Source: an uncultured Pseudomonadota bacterium
Lineage (GTDB): Bacteria; Pseudomonadota; Gammaproteobacteria; Burkholderiales; Burkholderiaceae
Direction of reading: 5' to 3'
Assembly: GCA_946480245.1 (NCBI GenBank)
Contig: CAMLIZ010000021.1
Coordinates: forward strand, 1-43,011
DNA length: 43,011 nucleotides
Of this stretch, positions 1-9,475 are shown one piece after another. Both the position numbers and the translations under genes were made by a program. Positions within the stretch are counted from its first letter, which is position 1, and each line of letters starts with the position of its first letter. Under the pieces are notes generated by a model. It was not told the origin of the DNA. It saw only the letters and a program-made list of their open reading frames with translations, and did not search any database.

Positions 1-1141
1 CTTCCGCGACGAAGACCTGCGCGCCGATCGCCAGCCCGAGTTCACGCAGATCGACATCGAGACCTCATTCCTCACGGAGCAGGAGATCCGCACGCTGTTC
101 GAAGGAATGATCCGGCACGTGTTCCAGACCACCTTGGGCGTGGAGCTGGGCGACTACCCGGTGATGAAGTACAGCGAGGCGATGCACCGCTACGGCTCCG
201 ACAAGCCCGACCTGCGGGTCAAGCTCGAGTTCACCGAGCTCACCGACGTGATGGTCGACGTCGACTTCAAGGTGTTCTCCACGCCGGCCACCACACCGGG
301 CGGCCGCGTGGCCGCGCTGCGCGTGCCCGGCGGCGGCGAGATGAGCCGCGGCGAGATCGACGGCTACGCCGAGTTCGTGAAGATCTATGGCGCCAAGGGT
401 CTGGCCTGGGTGAAGGTGAACGACATCGCCAAGGGCCGCGAGGGCCTGCAGAGCCCGATCGTGAAGAACCTGCACGACCGCGCACTCGACGAGATCCTCA
501 AGCGCACCGGCGCGGCCAACGGCGACCTGATCTTCTTCGGCGCGGACAAGGCCAAGGTGGTCAACGACGCGCTGGGCGCCTTGCGCGTCAAGATCGGGCA
601 CAGTGAGTTCGGCCGCGCCAAGGGCCTGTTCGAGGACCGGTGGGCCCCGCTGTGGGTGGTCGACTTCCCGATGTTCGAGTACGACGAGGAAGAAGGCCGC
701 TGGAACGCGGTGCACCATCCGTTCACCGCGCCCAAGGACGGCCACGAGGACCTGATGGACAGCGACCCCGGCGCCTGCGTCGCCAAGGCCTACGACATGG
801 TGCTCAACGGCTGGGAGCTGGGCGGCGGCTCGGTGCGGATCCACCGCGCCGAGGTGCAGAGCAAGGTGTTCTCGGCGCTCAAGATCGGGCCCGAGGAGGC
901 GCAGCAGAAGTTCGGCTTCCTGCTCGACGCGCTGCAGTACGGCGCGCCGCCGCACGGCGGCATCGCCTTCGGCCTGGATCGCCTGGTCACCCTGATGACC
1001 AAGGCCGAGTCGATCCGCGACGTCATCGCGTTCCCGAAGACGCAGCGCGCGCAATGCCTGCTCACCGGGGCGCCCAGCCCTGTCGATGAAAAGCAGCTGC
1101 GCGAGTTGCACATCCGGCTGCGCAATCCTCAAGCGGCGTGA
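1..1141 (+). CDS. aspS: Aspartate-tRNA ligase, C-terminal part (5' end outside window)
   Basis: Charges tRNA-Asp with aspartate in the cytoplasm. Only the last 379 codons are present; the reading frame begins at base 2 and runs in from the left edge, so the N-terminal anticodon-binding domain is missing here. Class II synthetase motif 2 is seen at once ([16 protein letters not shown]), followed by the GAD insertion domain typical of bacterial AspRS and by motif 3 ([10 protein letters not shown]) near the C-terminus. The ATG at base 107 lies inside motif-2 territory and is not a start. The stop codon overlaps the GTG start of nudB in a GTGA junction, so the two are probably translationally coupled. 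Identity is seen directly from conserved family motifs. Confidence 0.97.
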   Translation, partial: FRDEDLRADRQPEFTQIDIETSFLTEQEIRTLFEGMIRHVFQTTLGVELGDYPVMKYSEAMHRYGSDKPDLRVKLEFTELTDVMVDVDFKVFSTPATTPGGRVAALRVPGGGEMSRGEIDGYAEFVKIYGAKGLAWVKVNDIAKGREGLQSPIVKNLHDRALDEILKRTGAANGDLIFFGADKAKVVNDALGALRVKIGHSEFGRAKGLFEDRWAPLWVVDFPMFEYDEEEGRWNAVHHPFTAPKDGHEDLMDSDPGACVAKAYDMVLNGWELGGGSVRIHRAEVQSKVFSALKIGPEEAQQKFGFLLDALQYGAPPHGGIAFGLDRLVTLMTKAESIRDVIAFPKTQRAQCLLTGAPSPVDEKQLRELHIRLRNPQAA

Positions 1142-1629
1142 ACCCTGCGGCGCCTGCACGGTCCTTCAAGATCCCGGAGTCGGTGCTGGTGGTGATCCAC
1201 AGCGCCGACCTCCAGGTGTTGTTGATCGAGCGCGCCGATCACCCGGGCTACTGGCAGAGCGTCACCGGCTCGAAGGACACGCCCGAGGAGTCGTTGGTGG
1301 ACACCGCGGCACGTGAGGTGGCCGAAGAGACGGGCATCCGTGTCGGCTCGCCGGAGGTGCCGCTCAACCAGCTGCGCGACTGGGGCCTGAGCAACCTGTA
1401 CGAGATCTACCCGGTGTGGCGGCATCGCTACGCACCGGGCGTGACGCACAACACGGAGCACGTGTTCGGGCTGCGCGTGCCGCGCGACATCCCGGTGCAG
1501 CTGGCGCCACGCGAGCACCTGCGCCATGCCTGGCTGCCGTGGCGCGAGGCGGCCGACCGCTGCTTCTCGCCGTCGAACGCCGAGGCGATCCTGATGCTGC
1601 CGCGCTTTGCAGGGTCGGACGAGGCATGA
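1138..1629 (+). CDS. nudB: Dihydroneopterin triphosphate diphosphatase (Nudix hydrolase)
   Basis: Predicted to remove pyrophosphate from dihydroneopterin triphosphate, an early step of folate synthesis. The 163-residue protein carries a full Nudix box (G-x5-E-x7-REVAEETGI) at roughly residues 44-67; the REVxEE glutamates bind the catalytic metal. The preceding stretch [15 protein letters not shown] is typical of the NudB subgroup. Start is the GTG at 1138, overlapping the aspS stop as GTGA. Position directly after aspS is a familiar betaproteobacterial arrangement (established gene-order knowledge, not checked here). Substrate assignment is by family resemblance; a broader Nudix specificity remains possible. 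Confidence 0.9.
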   Translation: MNPAAPARSFKIPESVLVVIHSADLQVLLIERADHPGYWQSVTGSKDTPEESLVDTAAREVAEETGIRVGSPEVPLNQLRDWGLSNLYEIYPVWRHRYAPGVTHNTEHVFGLRVPRDIPVQLAPREHLRHAWLPWREAADRCFSPSNAEAILMLPRFAGSDEA

Positions 1630-1687
1630 TGCTGGGAATGCAAACTGCCTTGATCGAGGCATGTTGGACAGCGCCCGCAACCACGCG

Positions 1688-2485
1688 ATGAACCCCTTGC
1701 ACTCCTCGTTCCTGCCGCCCTTTGCCGCGACAGGCATGGTGATGCGCGTGGCCACCTACAACATCCACAAGGGTGTGCGGGGCATGGGCCCGGCCAAGCG
1801 GCTCGAGATCCACAACCTCGGGCTCGGCGTGGAGGCACTGGACGCCGACCTCGTGTTCCTGCAGGAGGTGCGGCTGTATCACCGCCAGCACGCGCGCCAG
1901 TTCGACCGTTCGTCGTTCGGCTGGCCGGAGCTGGGGCAGGCCGAGTACCTGGCGCCCGAGGGCTACGAGGTGGCCTACCGCACCAACTGCGTCACGCGCC
2001 ACGGCGAACACGGCAATGCGCTGCTGGCGCGCTGGCCGATCGGCGACATCGGCCATCACGACGTGTCGGACCACCGCTTCGAGCAGCGCGGCCTGCTGCA
2101 CGTGCCGGTGCACTGGCACGGCATGACCGTGCATGCGGTGGTGGCGCACTTCGGGCTGATCCACGCCAGTCGCGTGCGCCAGGTGCAGCGGCTGGCCGCC
2201 TTCATCGAGACGCACGTGCCTGCGGACCAGATGCTGGTGGTGGCGGGCGACTTCAACGACTGGGGCGAGAAGCTGGACGGGCCGATGGAGGCCATCGGCC
2301 TCGAGCGCGCGCGCCCGCCGTCGGGGGTGGAGCGCGCCACGTTCCCGTCGCGCGTGCCGGTGTTCCAGCTCGACCGCATCTACCTGCGCGGCATGCGCTG
2401 CGTGTCCACCTTCGTGCCGCGCGGCCCGGCCTGGGCCCGCATGTCGGATCACCTGCCGCTGGTGGCAGAGCTCGAACCCGCCTGA
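1688..2485 (+). CDS. Endonuclease/exonuclease/phosphatase (EEP) family protein, YbhP-like
   Basis: Metal-dependent phosphodiesterase/phosphatase of unknown substrate. EEP motifs are visible in order: ATYNIHKG (Asn), FLQEV (metal-binding Glu), GDFNDWGE (Asp/Asn) and a C-terminal SDHLPLVAEL (catalytic Asp-His). It sits 13 bases upstream of clsB, matching the E. coli ybhP-clsB(ybhO) pairing, so a role linked to phospholipid or cardiolipin metabolism is plausible but inferred. The start is uncertain. ATG 1688 (MNPLHSS) gives 265 residues; ATGs at 1736 and 1742 lie closer to the first conserved strand; a TTG at 1607 would overlap nudB. None has a convincing ribosome binding site. Confidence 0.85.
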   Translation: MNPLHSSFLPPFAATGMVMRVATYNIHKGVRGMGPAKRLEIHNLGLGVEALDADLVFLQEVRLYHRQHARQFDRSSFGWPELGQAEYLAPEGYEVAYRTNCVTRHGEHGNALLARWPIGDIGHHDVSDHRFEQRGLLHVPVHWHGMTVHAVVAHFGLIHASRVRQVQRLAAFIETHVPADQMLVVAGDFNDWGEKLDGPMEAIGLERARPPSGVERATFPSRVPVFQLDRIYLRGMRCVSTFVPRGPAWARMSDHLPLVAELEPA

Positions 2486-2498
2486 ACCCACGCCCCCG

Positions 2499-3818
2499 AT
2501 GCGCAAGCGCCGCCGCGTCGATCGTCAGCGCGCCGCGTATGGACCGTCGCGCGCCGACCTGACCGCCTGGTACGCACACCCGAGCGCGCTCTTCCTGGGC
2601 GGCAACGACGTGCAGCTGCTGGCCGGCGGCGACGCGCTGTTTCCCGCGATGATCCGCGCGATCGAGCGGGCGCAGCACGAGGTGTGGGTGGCAACCTACA
2701 TCTTCTATGACGACCCGACGGCGCAGCGTGTCGCCGACGCGCTGGTCACGGCCGCGCGTCGCGGCGTGCGCGTGCGCGTGGTGGTGGACGGCTTCGGCAG
2801 CCGTACCGAGCTGCCGGTGCTGCGCCGCTGGTGGCACGGCGAGCACGTGGCGCTGGCGGTGTTCCGGCCGATCGACCGCTGGTACGCCTGGCTGCAGCCG
2901 GGGCAGTTTCGCCGCATGCACCAGAAACTGTGCGTGGTCGACGGCGACGTCGCCTTCGTCGGGGGCATCAACATCATCGACGACCGCATCGACCTGCGCC
3001 ACGGTGCCGACGAAGCGCCGCGGCTCGACTTCGCGGTGCAGCTGCGCGGGCCCGTGGTGCTGCCGATCGAGCAGACCGCGCGCGCGATGTGGACGCGTGC
3101 CGCCTTCGGGCACGACTGGCGCGACGAGGTGAAGGCGCTGGTGCGCAGCGCGCGTCCGGTGCAGAGCGCCCGCGGCCTGCTGCGCCGGTTGCGCATCACG
3201 CCGCGCAAGGACGAGCTGCTGCCCGGCGTGCTGGATCCGTCCCCCGTCCGCGTGGCCTTCGTGGTGCGCGACAACCTGCGCCAGCGCAGCGCGATCGAGC
3301 GCAGCTACATCGAGGCCCTGCAGCGCGCGCAGCACCGCATCGACATCGTCTGCGCCTACTTCTACCCAGGCCATGCGTTCCGGCGCGCGCTGCGCCAGGC
3401 CGCGCGCCGCGGCGTGAAGGTGCGGCTGCTGCTGCAGGGCAAGCTGGACTACCGCATCGCCGGCCTGGCGGCCACGGTGATGTACGACGAACTGTTGTCG
3501 CTGGGCGTGCGCATCTTCGAGTACATGCCGGCCTACCTGCACGCCAAGATCGCGATCGTCGACGACGACTGGGCCACGGTGGGCAGCTCCAACATCGACC
3601 CGCTGTCGCTGTTGCTGAACCTGGAAGCGAACGCGATCGTCAGCGACGCGCAGTTCAACCACGAGCTCACCGGCCACTTCGAACAGGCGCTGGCGGTGTC
3701 GCGCGAGGTGACCGCGCCGCCGGTGGCGCGCGGCTGGTGGGCCACCCTGCGCCGCGCAGCCGTGGCATGGGCCGCCATGGTCTACCTGCGCATGGCGGGC
3801 ATCAGCAAGCCGTACTAG
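2499..3818 (+). CDS. clsB: Cardiolipin synthase B (phospholipase D superfamily)
   Basis: Predicted to make cardiolipin at the inner membrane by phosphatidyl transfer. The 439-residue protein has two PLD/HKD motifs: HQKLCVVDGD (H141, K143, D148) followed by GG, and HAKIAIVDDD (H348, K350, D355) followed by GSSNIDP. It lacks the N-terminal transmembrane pair of ClsA, fitting ClsB. A basic N-terminus (MRKRRR) and amphipathic C-terminal helix may aid membrane association. The ATG at 2499 is 13 bases after the EEP gene stop, so the two probably share a transcript. ClsB versus another two-HKD phosphatidyltransferase is judged from length and from the ybhP-like neighbour. Confidence 0.92.
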   Translation: MRKRRRVDRQRAAYGPSRADLTAWYAHPSALFLGGNDVQLLAGGDALFPAMIRAIERAQHEVWVATYIFYDDPTAQRVADALVTAARRGVRVRVVVDGFGSRTELPVLRRWWHGEHVALAVFRPIDRWYAWLQPGQFRRMHQKLCVVDGDVAFVGGINIIDDRIDLRHGADEAPRLDFAVQLRGPVVLPIEQTARAMWTRAAFGHDWRDEVKALVRSARPVQSARGLLRRLRITPRKDELLPGVLDPSPVRVAFVVRDNLRQRSAIERSYIEALQRAQHRIDIVCAYFYPGHAFRRALRQAARRGVKVRLLLQGKLDYRIAGLAATVMYDELLSLGVRIFEYMPAYLHAKIAIVDDDWATVGSSNIDPLSLLLNLEANAIVSDAQFNHELTGHFEQALAVSREVTAPPVARGWWATLRRAAVAWAAMVYLRMAGISKPY

Positions 3819-3845
3819 AGTCGGGCGCTTGTCGTCACGTTACTC

Positions 3846-3852
3846 AAGGAGG
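3846..3852 (+). promoter_or_regulatory. Strong Shine-Dalgarno site of ggt
   Basis: AAGGAGG lies 5 bases ahead of the ATG at 3858 and fixes the start of ggt. It is one of the best ribosome binding sites in the window. The 39-base gap after clsB holds no clear promoter, so ggt may be read through from clsB. Confidence 0.85.
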
Positions 3853-3857
3853 CATCG

Positions 3858-5588
3858 ATGAGATTCACGGTTCCCTTGTTGCGTCGCGCGCTGGTCCTGG
3901 CCATCGTGGCCACCGGCTTCGTCACTGCCGAGGCGGCCTCGGTGGCGCCGGTCGCCGCCGAGCACGGCATGGTGGTCACGGCACAGCACCTGGCCACGCG
4001 CGTCGGCGTCGACGTGCTGAAGGAGGGCGGCAACGCGGTCGATGCCGCAGTGGCGGTCGGCTATGCGCTGGCGGTGGTGTACCCGGCCGCTGGCAACCTG
4101 GGCGGCGGCGGCTTCATGACGATCCAGCTCGCGGACGGCCGCAAGACCTTCCTCGACTTCCGCGAGAAGGCGCCCTTGGGCGCGAGTGCCAACATGTACC
4201 TCGGCCCCGACGGCAACGTCGTGAAGGGCCTGAGCACCACCGGCCACCTTGCGGTGGGCGTGCCGGGCAGCGTGGCGGGCATGGAATACGCGCTCGCCAA
4301 GTACGGCACGATGAAGCGCAGCACTCTGATCGCACCGGCCATCGCCTACGCGGAGCGCGGCTTCACGCTGCAGCAGGGTGACGTGGACCTGCTGCACACC
4401 GCCACCGACGCTTTCCGCCAGGATCCCGCGTCCGCATCGGTCTTGCTGAACCAGGGCCAGCCGTTCGAGCCAGGGCAGACGCTGGTGCAGCGCGACCTGG
4501 CCAAGACACTGAAGCTGATCCGCGACAAGGGCGCCGATGGTTTCTACAAGGGGCCGGTAGGTGCGGCGATCGCGCGCGCCAGCCAGGCCGGCCACGGCCT
4601 GATCACGCAGGCCGACCTCGACCAGTACCGCACGCGTGAGCTGGCACCGGTGGAATGCGACTACCGCGGCTACCACGTGGTGTCGGCGCCGCCGCCCAGC
4701 TCCGGCGGCGTGGTGATCTGCGAGATCCTCAACGTGCTCGAAGGCTATCCGCTGAAGGAATGGGGCTTCCGCTCGGCGCAGGCCGTGCACTACCAGATCG
4801 AGGCGATGCGCCACGCCTATGTGGACCGCAACAGCTACCTGGGCGACCCGGACTTCGTGAAGAACCCGCTCGACCGCCTGCTCGACAAGGCCTATGCGGC
4901 GAAGATCCGTGCGGCCATCGATCCTCACAAGGCCGGCGTGTCCAAGGACATCAAGCCCGGCGTGGCGCCGCATGAAGGCACCAACACCACCCACTACTCG
5001 ATCACCGACAAGTGGGGCAACGCGGTGTCGGTGACCTACACCCTCAATGACTGGTTCGGCGCCAAGGTGATGGCGCCGGGCACCGGCGTGATGTTGAACG
5101 ACGAGATGGACGACTTCACCGCCAAGATCGGCGTGCCCAACCTCTACGGTCTGGTGCAGGGCGAGGCCAACGCCATCGCCCCGGGCAAGCGCCCCTTGAG
5201 CTCGATGAGCCCCACCATCGTCAGCAAGGACGGCAAGCCGGTGATGGTGGTCGGCACGCCGGGCGGCAGCCGCATCATCACCGCGGTGCTGCACACGATC
5301 ATCAACGTGATCGACTACGACATGGACATCCAGGAGGCCGTGGACGCGCCGCGCTTCCACCAGCAGTGGCTGCCGGAGAGCACCAACATCGAGCGCTTCG
5401 CACTGAGCCCGGACACGCAGAAGATCCTCGAGGGCATGGGCCACAAGTTCAGCGGGGCGCAGCCGGCCAACCATGTGGCGGCCATCCTGGTCGGTGCGCC
5501 GTCGCTGGTGGCCAAGCCGGTGGGCAACAACCGCTACTACGGCGCCAACGATCCACGCCGCAATACGGGGCTGGCGCTGGGCTACTGA
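3858..5588 (+). CDS. ggt: Gamma-glutamyltransferase (secreted, autoprocessing)
   Basis: Cleaves or transfers the gamma-glutamyl group of glutathione and related peptides, normally in the periplasm. The 576-residue precursor begins with a Sec signal peptide (about residues 1-26, ending near TAEA). The large-subunit substrate-binding arginine is in DFREKAP (R102). Autoprocessing is expected before T377 in NTTHYSITD, which becomes the N-terminal nucleophile of the small subunit; TYTLND and GTGVMLNDEMDDF follow as in the family. Length matches bacterial GGTs. The last 7 bases overlap tail-to-tail with rfbC on the other strand. Whether it acts in glutathione salvage or another role cannot be told from context. 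Confidence 0.95.
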   Translation: MRFTVPLLRRALVLAIVATGFVTAEAASVAPVAAEHGMVVTAQHLATRVGVDVLKEGGNAVDAAVAVGYALAVVYPAAGNLGGGGFMTIQLADGRKTFLDFREKAPLGASANMYLGPDGNVVKGLSTTGHLAVGVPGSVAGMEYALAKYGTMKRSTLIAPAIAYAERGFTLQQGDVDLLHTATDAFRQDPASASVLLNQGQPFEPGQTLVQRDLAKTLKLIRDKGADGFYKGPVGAAIARASQAGHGLITQADLDQYRTRELAPVECDYRGYHVVSAPPPSSGGVVICEILNVLEGYPLKEWGFRSAQAVHYQIEAMRHAYVDRNSYLGDPDFVKNPLDRLLDKAYAAKIRAAIDPHKAGVSKDIKPGVAPHEGTNTTHYSITDKWGNAVSVTYTLNDWFGAKVMAPGTGVMLNDEMDDFTAKIGVPNLYGLVQGEANAIAPGKRPLSSMSPTIVSKDGKPVMVVGTPGGSRIITAVLHTIINVIDYDMDIQEAVDAPRFHQQWLPESTNIERFALSPDTQKILEGMGHKFSGAQPANHVAAILVGAPSLVAKPVGNNRYYGANDPRRNTGLALGY

Positions 5589-6163
5589 GCGGCCTGCGGG
5601 AACACGTCGGCGGCGTCCAGCGCGGGCGCCGCCGCGTCCTTCGAGGCCACGCGCGGTGCGCTGCCACCGGGCAGCGGCCACGCGACGCCGATGCGCGCGT
5701 CGTCCCAGCGGATCGCGCGTTCGCAATCCTTCGCGTAGTAGTCGGTGGTCTTGTAGAGGAAGTGCGTGTCGTCCTCGAGCGCCAGGAAGCCGTGCGCGAA
5801 CCCTTCCGGAATCCACATCTGCAGGTTGTTGGCCGCCGACAGCTCGGCGCCGAACCATTGGCCGAAGCGGGGCGAGCCGCGCCGGATGTCCACTGCCACG
5901 TCGAACGCGGCGCCCTTCACCACGCGCACCAGCTTGCCTTGCGCATGCGGCGGCAGCTGGTAGTGCAGTCCGCGCAGCACGCCGCGCGCCGAGCAGGAAT
6001 GGTTGTCCTGCACGAACGGTCGCGGCAGCGGCTCGCCCTGGGCCCGCAGCGCATCGTGGAAACGCTGCTCGTTGTAGCTCTCGCTGAACCAGCCGCGCTC
6101 GTCGCGGAACACCGCGGGTTCGACCAGCAGCACGCCGGGCAGGGAGGTGGGGATGAGCTTCAT
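5582..6163 (-). CDS. rfbC: dTDP-4-dehydrorhamnose 3,5-epimerase
   Basis: Third enzyme of dTDP-L-rhamnose synthesis: epimerises dTDP-4-keto-6-deoxyglucose at C3 and C5. At 193 residues it is the usual length. RmlC cupin signatures are present: RGxxSESYN near the N-terminus, VQDNHSCSARGVLRGLHYQ (catalytic His in GLHYQ), the base-associated VDIRRGSP, and WIPEGFAHGFLAL. The ATG at 6163 (MKLIPTSLPG) starts only 5 bases after the rfbA stop. Last gene of the rfbBDAC set; its stop overlaps the end of ggt by 7 bases, so no separate terminator fits between them. Confidence 0.96.
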   Translation of the reverse strand: MKLIPTSLPGVLLVEPAVFRDERGWFSESYNEQRFHDALRAQGEPLPRPFVQDNHSCSARGVLRGLHYQLPPHAQGKLVRVVKGAAFDVAVDIRRGSPRFGQWFGAELSAANNLQMWIPEGFAHGFLALEDDTHFLYKTTDYYAKDCERAIRWDDARIGVAWPLPGGSAPRVASKDAAAPALDAADVFPQAAQ

Positions 6164-6168
6164 GGGCG

Positions 6169-7050
6169 TCAGAACACGTTGTCGTTGAGCACCTTCAGCA
6201 GGTACTGGCCATAGCCGTTCTTCAGCATCGGCTGCGCCAGGCGCTGCAGCTGTTGCGCGTCGATCCAGCCACTGCGGAACGCGATCTCTTCCGGGCAGGC
6301 CACCTTCAGGCCCTGGCGCTTTTCGAGCGTGGCGATGAACTGGCCCGCTTCCATCAGGCTGTCGTGCGTGCCGGTGTCCAGCCAGGCATAGCCGCGGCCC
6401 ATGATCTCGACGCTGAGCTGGCCCTGGGCCAGGTAGCGCGCGTTGACGTCGGTGATCTCCAGCTCGCCGCGTGCGCTGGGGCGGATGCCGGCGGCGATGT
6501 CGCACACCTGATCGTCGTAGAAGTACAGCCCGGTCACCGCGTAGTTGCTCTTCGGCTGCTGCGGCTTCTCCTCGATGCTCAAGGCGCGCCGCTGCGCGTC
6601 GAAGGCCACCACGCCGTAGCGCTCGGGATCCTGCACGTGATAGGCGAACACCGTGGCGCCGCGCTTGCGCCCCGCGGCGGCGCCGAGCAGCGCCTGGAAG
6701 TCATGGCCGTAGAAGATGTTGTCGCCGAGCACCAGGGCGCTCGGGTGGCCGGCGATGAAGTCACGCCCGAGGATGAAGGCTTGTGCGAGGCCGTCCGGGC
6801 TGGGTTGCACGCAGTAGCTCAGGCTGATGCCCCACTGGCTGCCGTCGCCCAGCAGCGCCTGGAAGCGCGGCGTGTCCTGCGGCGTGCTGATCAGCAGGAT
6901 CTCGCGGATGCCGGCAAGCATCAGCGTGCTCAGCGGGTAATAGACCATCGGCTTGTCGTACACGGGCAGCAGCTGCTTGCTCAGCGCCAGGGTGGCCGGG
7001 TGCAGCCGGGTGCCGGAGCCGCCGGCGAGGATGAGGCCTTTGCGTTGCAT
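6169..7050 (-). CDS. rfbA: Glucose-1-phosphate thymidylyltransferase
   Basis: First enzyme of the dTDP-L-rhamnose pathway: glucose-1-phosphate + dTTP gives dTDP-glucose. The 293-residue product opens with the nucleotidyltransferase signature [15 protein letters not shown] and [17 protein letters not shown], followed by [11 protein letters not shown] (metal-binding Asp) and [19 protein letters not shown]. Complete and without oddities. It starts 19 bases after the rfbD stop and ends 5 bases before rfbC, consistent with one transcript. Confidence 0.97.
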   Translation of the reverse strand: MQRKGLILAGGSGTRLHPATLALSKQLLPVYDKPMVYYPLSTLMLAGIREILLISTPQDTPRFQALLGDGSQWGISLSYCVQPSPDGLAQAFILGRDFIAGHPSALVLGDNIFYGHDFQALLGAAAGRKRGATVFAYHVQDPERYGVVAFDAQRRALSIEEKPQQPKSNYAVTGLYFYDDQVCDIAAGIRPSARGELEITDVNARYLAQGQLSVEIMGRGYAWLDTGTHDSLMEAGQFIATLEKRQGLKVACPEEIAFRSGWIDAQQLQRLAQPMLKNGYGQYLLKVLNDNVF

Positions 7051-7069
7051 CGTGTGCGTCCTTGGGGAT

Positions 7070-7954
7070 TCAGCGGCCGAGCACTTCGGTGAGCATGCGC
7101 TCCACGCCGTGCTGCCACGGCGGCATCGTGAGATTGAATGCGCGGCACAGCTTGAGCGTGGACAGGCGTGAGTTGCGGGGCCGCTGCGCCGGGGTGGGGA
7201 AGGCGCTGCTGGGCACCGGCTCGATCGCGTCGGGCGCCACCTTTACCGCGTGGCCATGGCGCCGCGCCCACTCGATCACCAACTGTGCGTAGGCATGCCA
7301 GCTGGTCTCGCCCGCCGCCACGGCGTGGTAGGTGCCGCCGAGCGACGCATCGCGCAGCACGCCGCGCAAGGCATGCGCGCTCACGTCGGCCAGCAGGTCG
7401 GCGCCGGTGGGCGCGCCTATCTGGTCCGCCACCACCGTGAGACGCTCGCGCTCGGCCGCCAGCTTCAGCATGGTCTTCGCGAAGTTGCCGCCGCGCGCGG
7501 CGTAGACCCAGCTCGTGCGCAGGATCAGGTGGCGGCAGCCGCTGGCGCGGATCAGCTGTTCGCCTTCGAGCTTGCTGCGGCCATAGGCGTTGAGCGGCGC
7601 GGTGGGGGCGTCCTCGTCGCGCGGTGCATCGCCCGAGCCGTCGAACACGTAGTCGGTGCTGTAGTGCAACAGCCAGGCGCCGAGCGCGTGTGCCTCGCGC
7701 GCCAGCACGCCGGGCGCGACGGCGTTCAGCGCATGCGCGCGGTCCGGTTCGCGCTCGGCTTGGTCCACAGCCGTGTGGGCGGCGGCATTGACGATCACAT
7801 CGGGTCGCTCGCGCTGCACGCGCTCGGCGAGCTGCCCGGGCTGCGCCAGGTCAGCCTCGGCCGACCCGAGCGCCACCAGCTCGCCCAGCGGCGCCAGCGC
7901 GCGCTGCAGCTCCCAGCCGAGCTGGCCGTTCCTGCCCAGCAGCAGCAGCTTCAT
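7070..7954 (-). CDS. rfbD: dTDP-4-dehydrorhamnose reductase
   Basis: Last step of dTDP-L-rhamnose synthesis: NAD(P)H-dependent reduction of the 4-keto sugar. The 294-residue SDR protein starts [13 protein letters not shown] (GxxGxxG nucleotide-binding turn) and carries [26 protein letters not shown] and the catalytic YGRSKLEGE (YxxxK). ATG 7954 is chosen because it overlaps the rfbB stop as ATGA and begins directly at the Rossmann strand. Confidence 0.96.
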   Translation of the reverse strand: MKLLLLGRNGQLGWELQRALAPLGELVALGSAEADLAQPGQLAERVQRERPDVIVNAAAHTAVDQAEREPDRAHALNAVAPGVLAREAHALGAWLLHYSTDYVFDGSGDAPRDEDAPTAPLNAYGRSKLEGEQLIRASGCRHLILRTSWVYAARGGNFAKTMLKLAAERERLTVVADQIGAPTGADLLADVSAHALRGVLRDASLGGTYHAVAAGETSWHAYAQLVIEWARRHGHAVKVAPDAIEPVPSSAFPTPAQRPRNSRLSTLKLCRAFNLTMPPWQHGVERMLTEVLGR

Positions 7955-9015
7955 GCGGTGGCGCCGTATTGCTGCTGCAGCCAGTCGCGGTAGCCGCCGC
8001 TCTGCACGTTGGCCACCCAGTCGGCGTGCGACAGGTACCACTGCACGGTCTTGCGGATGCCGGTGTCGAAGGTCTCGGCCGGGCGCCACCCGAGCTCGCG
8101 CTCGATCTTGCGGGCGTCGATCGCATAGCGACGGTCGTGGCCCGGGCGGTCCTTCACGAAGGTGATCAGCCGCGTGTACGAGCCGGCCGCATCGGGGCGC
8201 AACTCGTCGAGCAGTGCGCACACCGTCTGCACGATCTCGAGGTTGGTCTTCTCGTTCCAGCCGCCAATGTTGTAGGTCTCGCCCACACGGCCGCGCGCCA
8301 GCACCGTGCGGATCGCGCTGCAGTGGTCGGTCACGTAGAGCCAGTCGCGCACGTTCTGGCCGTCGCCATACACCGGCAGCGGCTTGCCGGCGAGAGCGTT
8401 GACGATCATCAGCGGGATCAGCTTCTCGGGGAAATGCCAGGGCCCGTAGTTGTTGGAGCAGTTGGTGGTGAGCACCGGCAAGCCGTAGGTGTGGTGCCAC
8501 GCGCGCACCAGGTGGTCGCTGGCCGCCTTGCTGGCCGAATAGGGGCTGTTCGGCTCGTAGGTGTGAGTTTCGGCGAAGGCGGGGTCACTGGCGCCGAGGC
8601 TGCCGTACACCTCGTCGGTGGACACATGGTGGAAGCGGAACGCCGCCTTCTCGTCGTCGGCCAGGCGGGCCCAGTGGGCGCGCGCAGCCTCGAGCAAGGT
8701 GAACGTGCCTTCGACGTTGGTGCGGATGAACGCGCCGGGCCCGAGGATGCTGCGGTCGACGTGGCTTTCGGCGGCAAAGTGCACCACGGCGCGCGGCCGG
8801 TGCTGCTGCAGCAGCTGGTCCACCAGCGGCCGGTCGCAGATGTCGCCGTGCACGAACACATGGCGCGCATCGCCTTGCAGGCTGGCCAGGTTCTGCAAGT
8901 TGCCGGCATAGGTGAGCGCGTCCAGGTTCAGCACCGGCTCGTCGCTGTGCGCTAGCCAGTCCAGCACGAAGTTGCTGCCGATGAAGCCGGCGCCGCCGGT
9001 CACGAGGATCGTCAT
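7951..9015 (-). CDS. rfbB: dTDP-glucose 4,6-dehydratase
   Basis: Second enzyme of the pathway: converts dTDP-glucose to dTDP-4-keto-6-deoxyglucose using bound NAD. The 354-residue extended SDR starts [16 protein letters not shown], has [12 protein letters not shown], the [12 protein letters not shown] segment with the catalytic Asp-Glu pair, and [10 protein letters not shown] (YxxxK). It begins 17 bases after a DUF805 gene and overlaps rfbD by 4 bases (ATGA), so it heads the sugar cassette. No rhamnosyltransferase or polysaccharide export gene is nearby, so the acceptor polymer is unknown. Confidence 0.97.
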   Translation of the reverse strand: MTILVTGGAGFIGSNFVLDWLAHSDEPVLNLDALTYAGNLQNLASLQGDARHVFVHGDICDRPLVDQLLQQHRPRAVVHFAAESHVDRSILGPGAFIRTNVEGTFTLLEAARAHWARLADDEKAAFRFHHVSTDEVYGSLGASDPAFAETHTYEPNSPYSASKAASDHLVRAWHHTYGLPVLTTNCSNNYGPWHFPEKLIPLMIVNALAGKPLPVYGDGQNVRDWLYVTDHCSAIRTVLARGRVGETYNIGGWNEKTNLEIVQTVCALLDELRPDAAGSYTRLITFVKDRPGHDRRYAIDARKIERELGWRPAETFDTGIRKTVQWYLSHADWVANVQSGGYRDWLQQQYGATA

Positions 9016-9032
9016 GTCGGTTTCCTGAAGAT

Positions 9033-9422
9033 TCAGAACTGGCCGGTGAGGTCGGCACCGAAGCGGTTGGCGCCGACCGTGCCGCGCAGCAGGCCGTTTT
9101 CCACCAGGGTCCACAGCAGTCCGACCACCGGCACGAACTGGATCAGCACCCACCAGCCGGATTTGTCGCGATCGTGCCAGCGCTTGGCCGACACCGCGAA
9201 GGCCGACCACACCACCACGAGGTTCAGCACGCCTTCCACGCCCTCGCTCTGCACGCCGGCAATGCCGAGCAACAGGTGCACGTAGGCGCTCAGGCTCAGC
9301 GGCACCAGCACGCCATAGATCCAGAAGATCTTGCGCGGAATGCGCCCACGCAGGCCGAAGAAGATGTGCAGTGGCGACATCGGCTCGGCCAGCGGCACGC
9401 GGGGCAGGGCAACGGCATTCAT
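9033..9422 (-). CDS. DUF805 family inner-membrane protein
   Basis: Small integral membrane protein of unknown function. The 129-residue product shows the DUF805 pattern: [12 protein letters not shown] before the first helix, [12 protein letters not shown] between helices, then a C-terminal [14 protein letters not shown]. About four hydrophobic segments are visible. ATG 9422 is chosen (MNAVALPRV); an in-frame ATG at 9380 would give a shorter protein starting at MSPLHIFFG, and one at 9467 would run into the divergent exonuclease gene. A -10-like GATACT lies 9 bases before the start. It is 17 bases ahead of rfbB and probably co-transcribed, although no link to rhamnose is known to me. Confidence 0.85.
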   Translation of the reverse strand: MNAVALPRVPLAEPMSPLHIFFGLRGRIPRKIFWIYGVLVPLSLSAYVHLLLGIAGVQSEGVEGVLNLVVVWSAFAVSAKRWHDRDKSGWWVLIQFVPVVGLLWTLVENGLLRGTVGANRFGADLTGQF

Positions 9423-9462
9423 CGGGGCGGAAGTATCCCATGCAGGGGCCGGCGTCCCCGCC

Positions 9463-9468
9463 CACAAT
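9463..9468 (+). promoter_or_regulatory. -10-like hexamer 7 bases before the exonuclease start
   Basis: CACAAT (4 of 6 to TATAAT) ends 7 bases before ATG 9476. The geometry would place transcription start at or next to the start codon. No good -35 box is seen, so this is a weak call. Confidence 0.35.
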
Positions 9469-9475
9469 CACCTCC

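Noticed and set aside
1607..1687. Upstream TTG start for the EEP-family gene giving 27 extra residues
   Set aside because: The extension overlaps nudB, contains no conserved residues and has no ribosome binding site.
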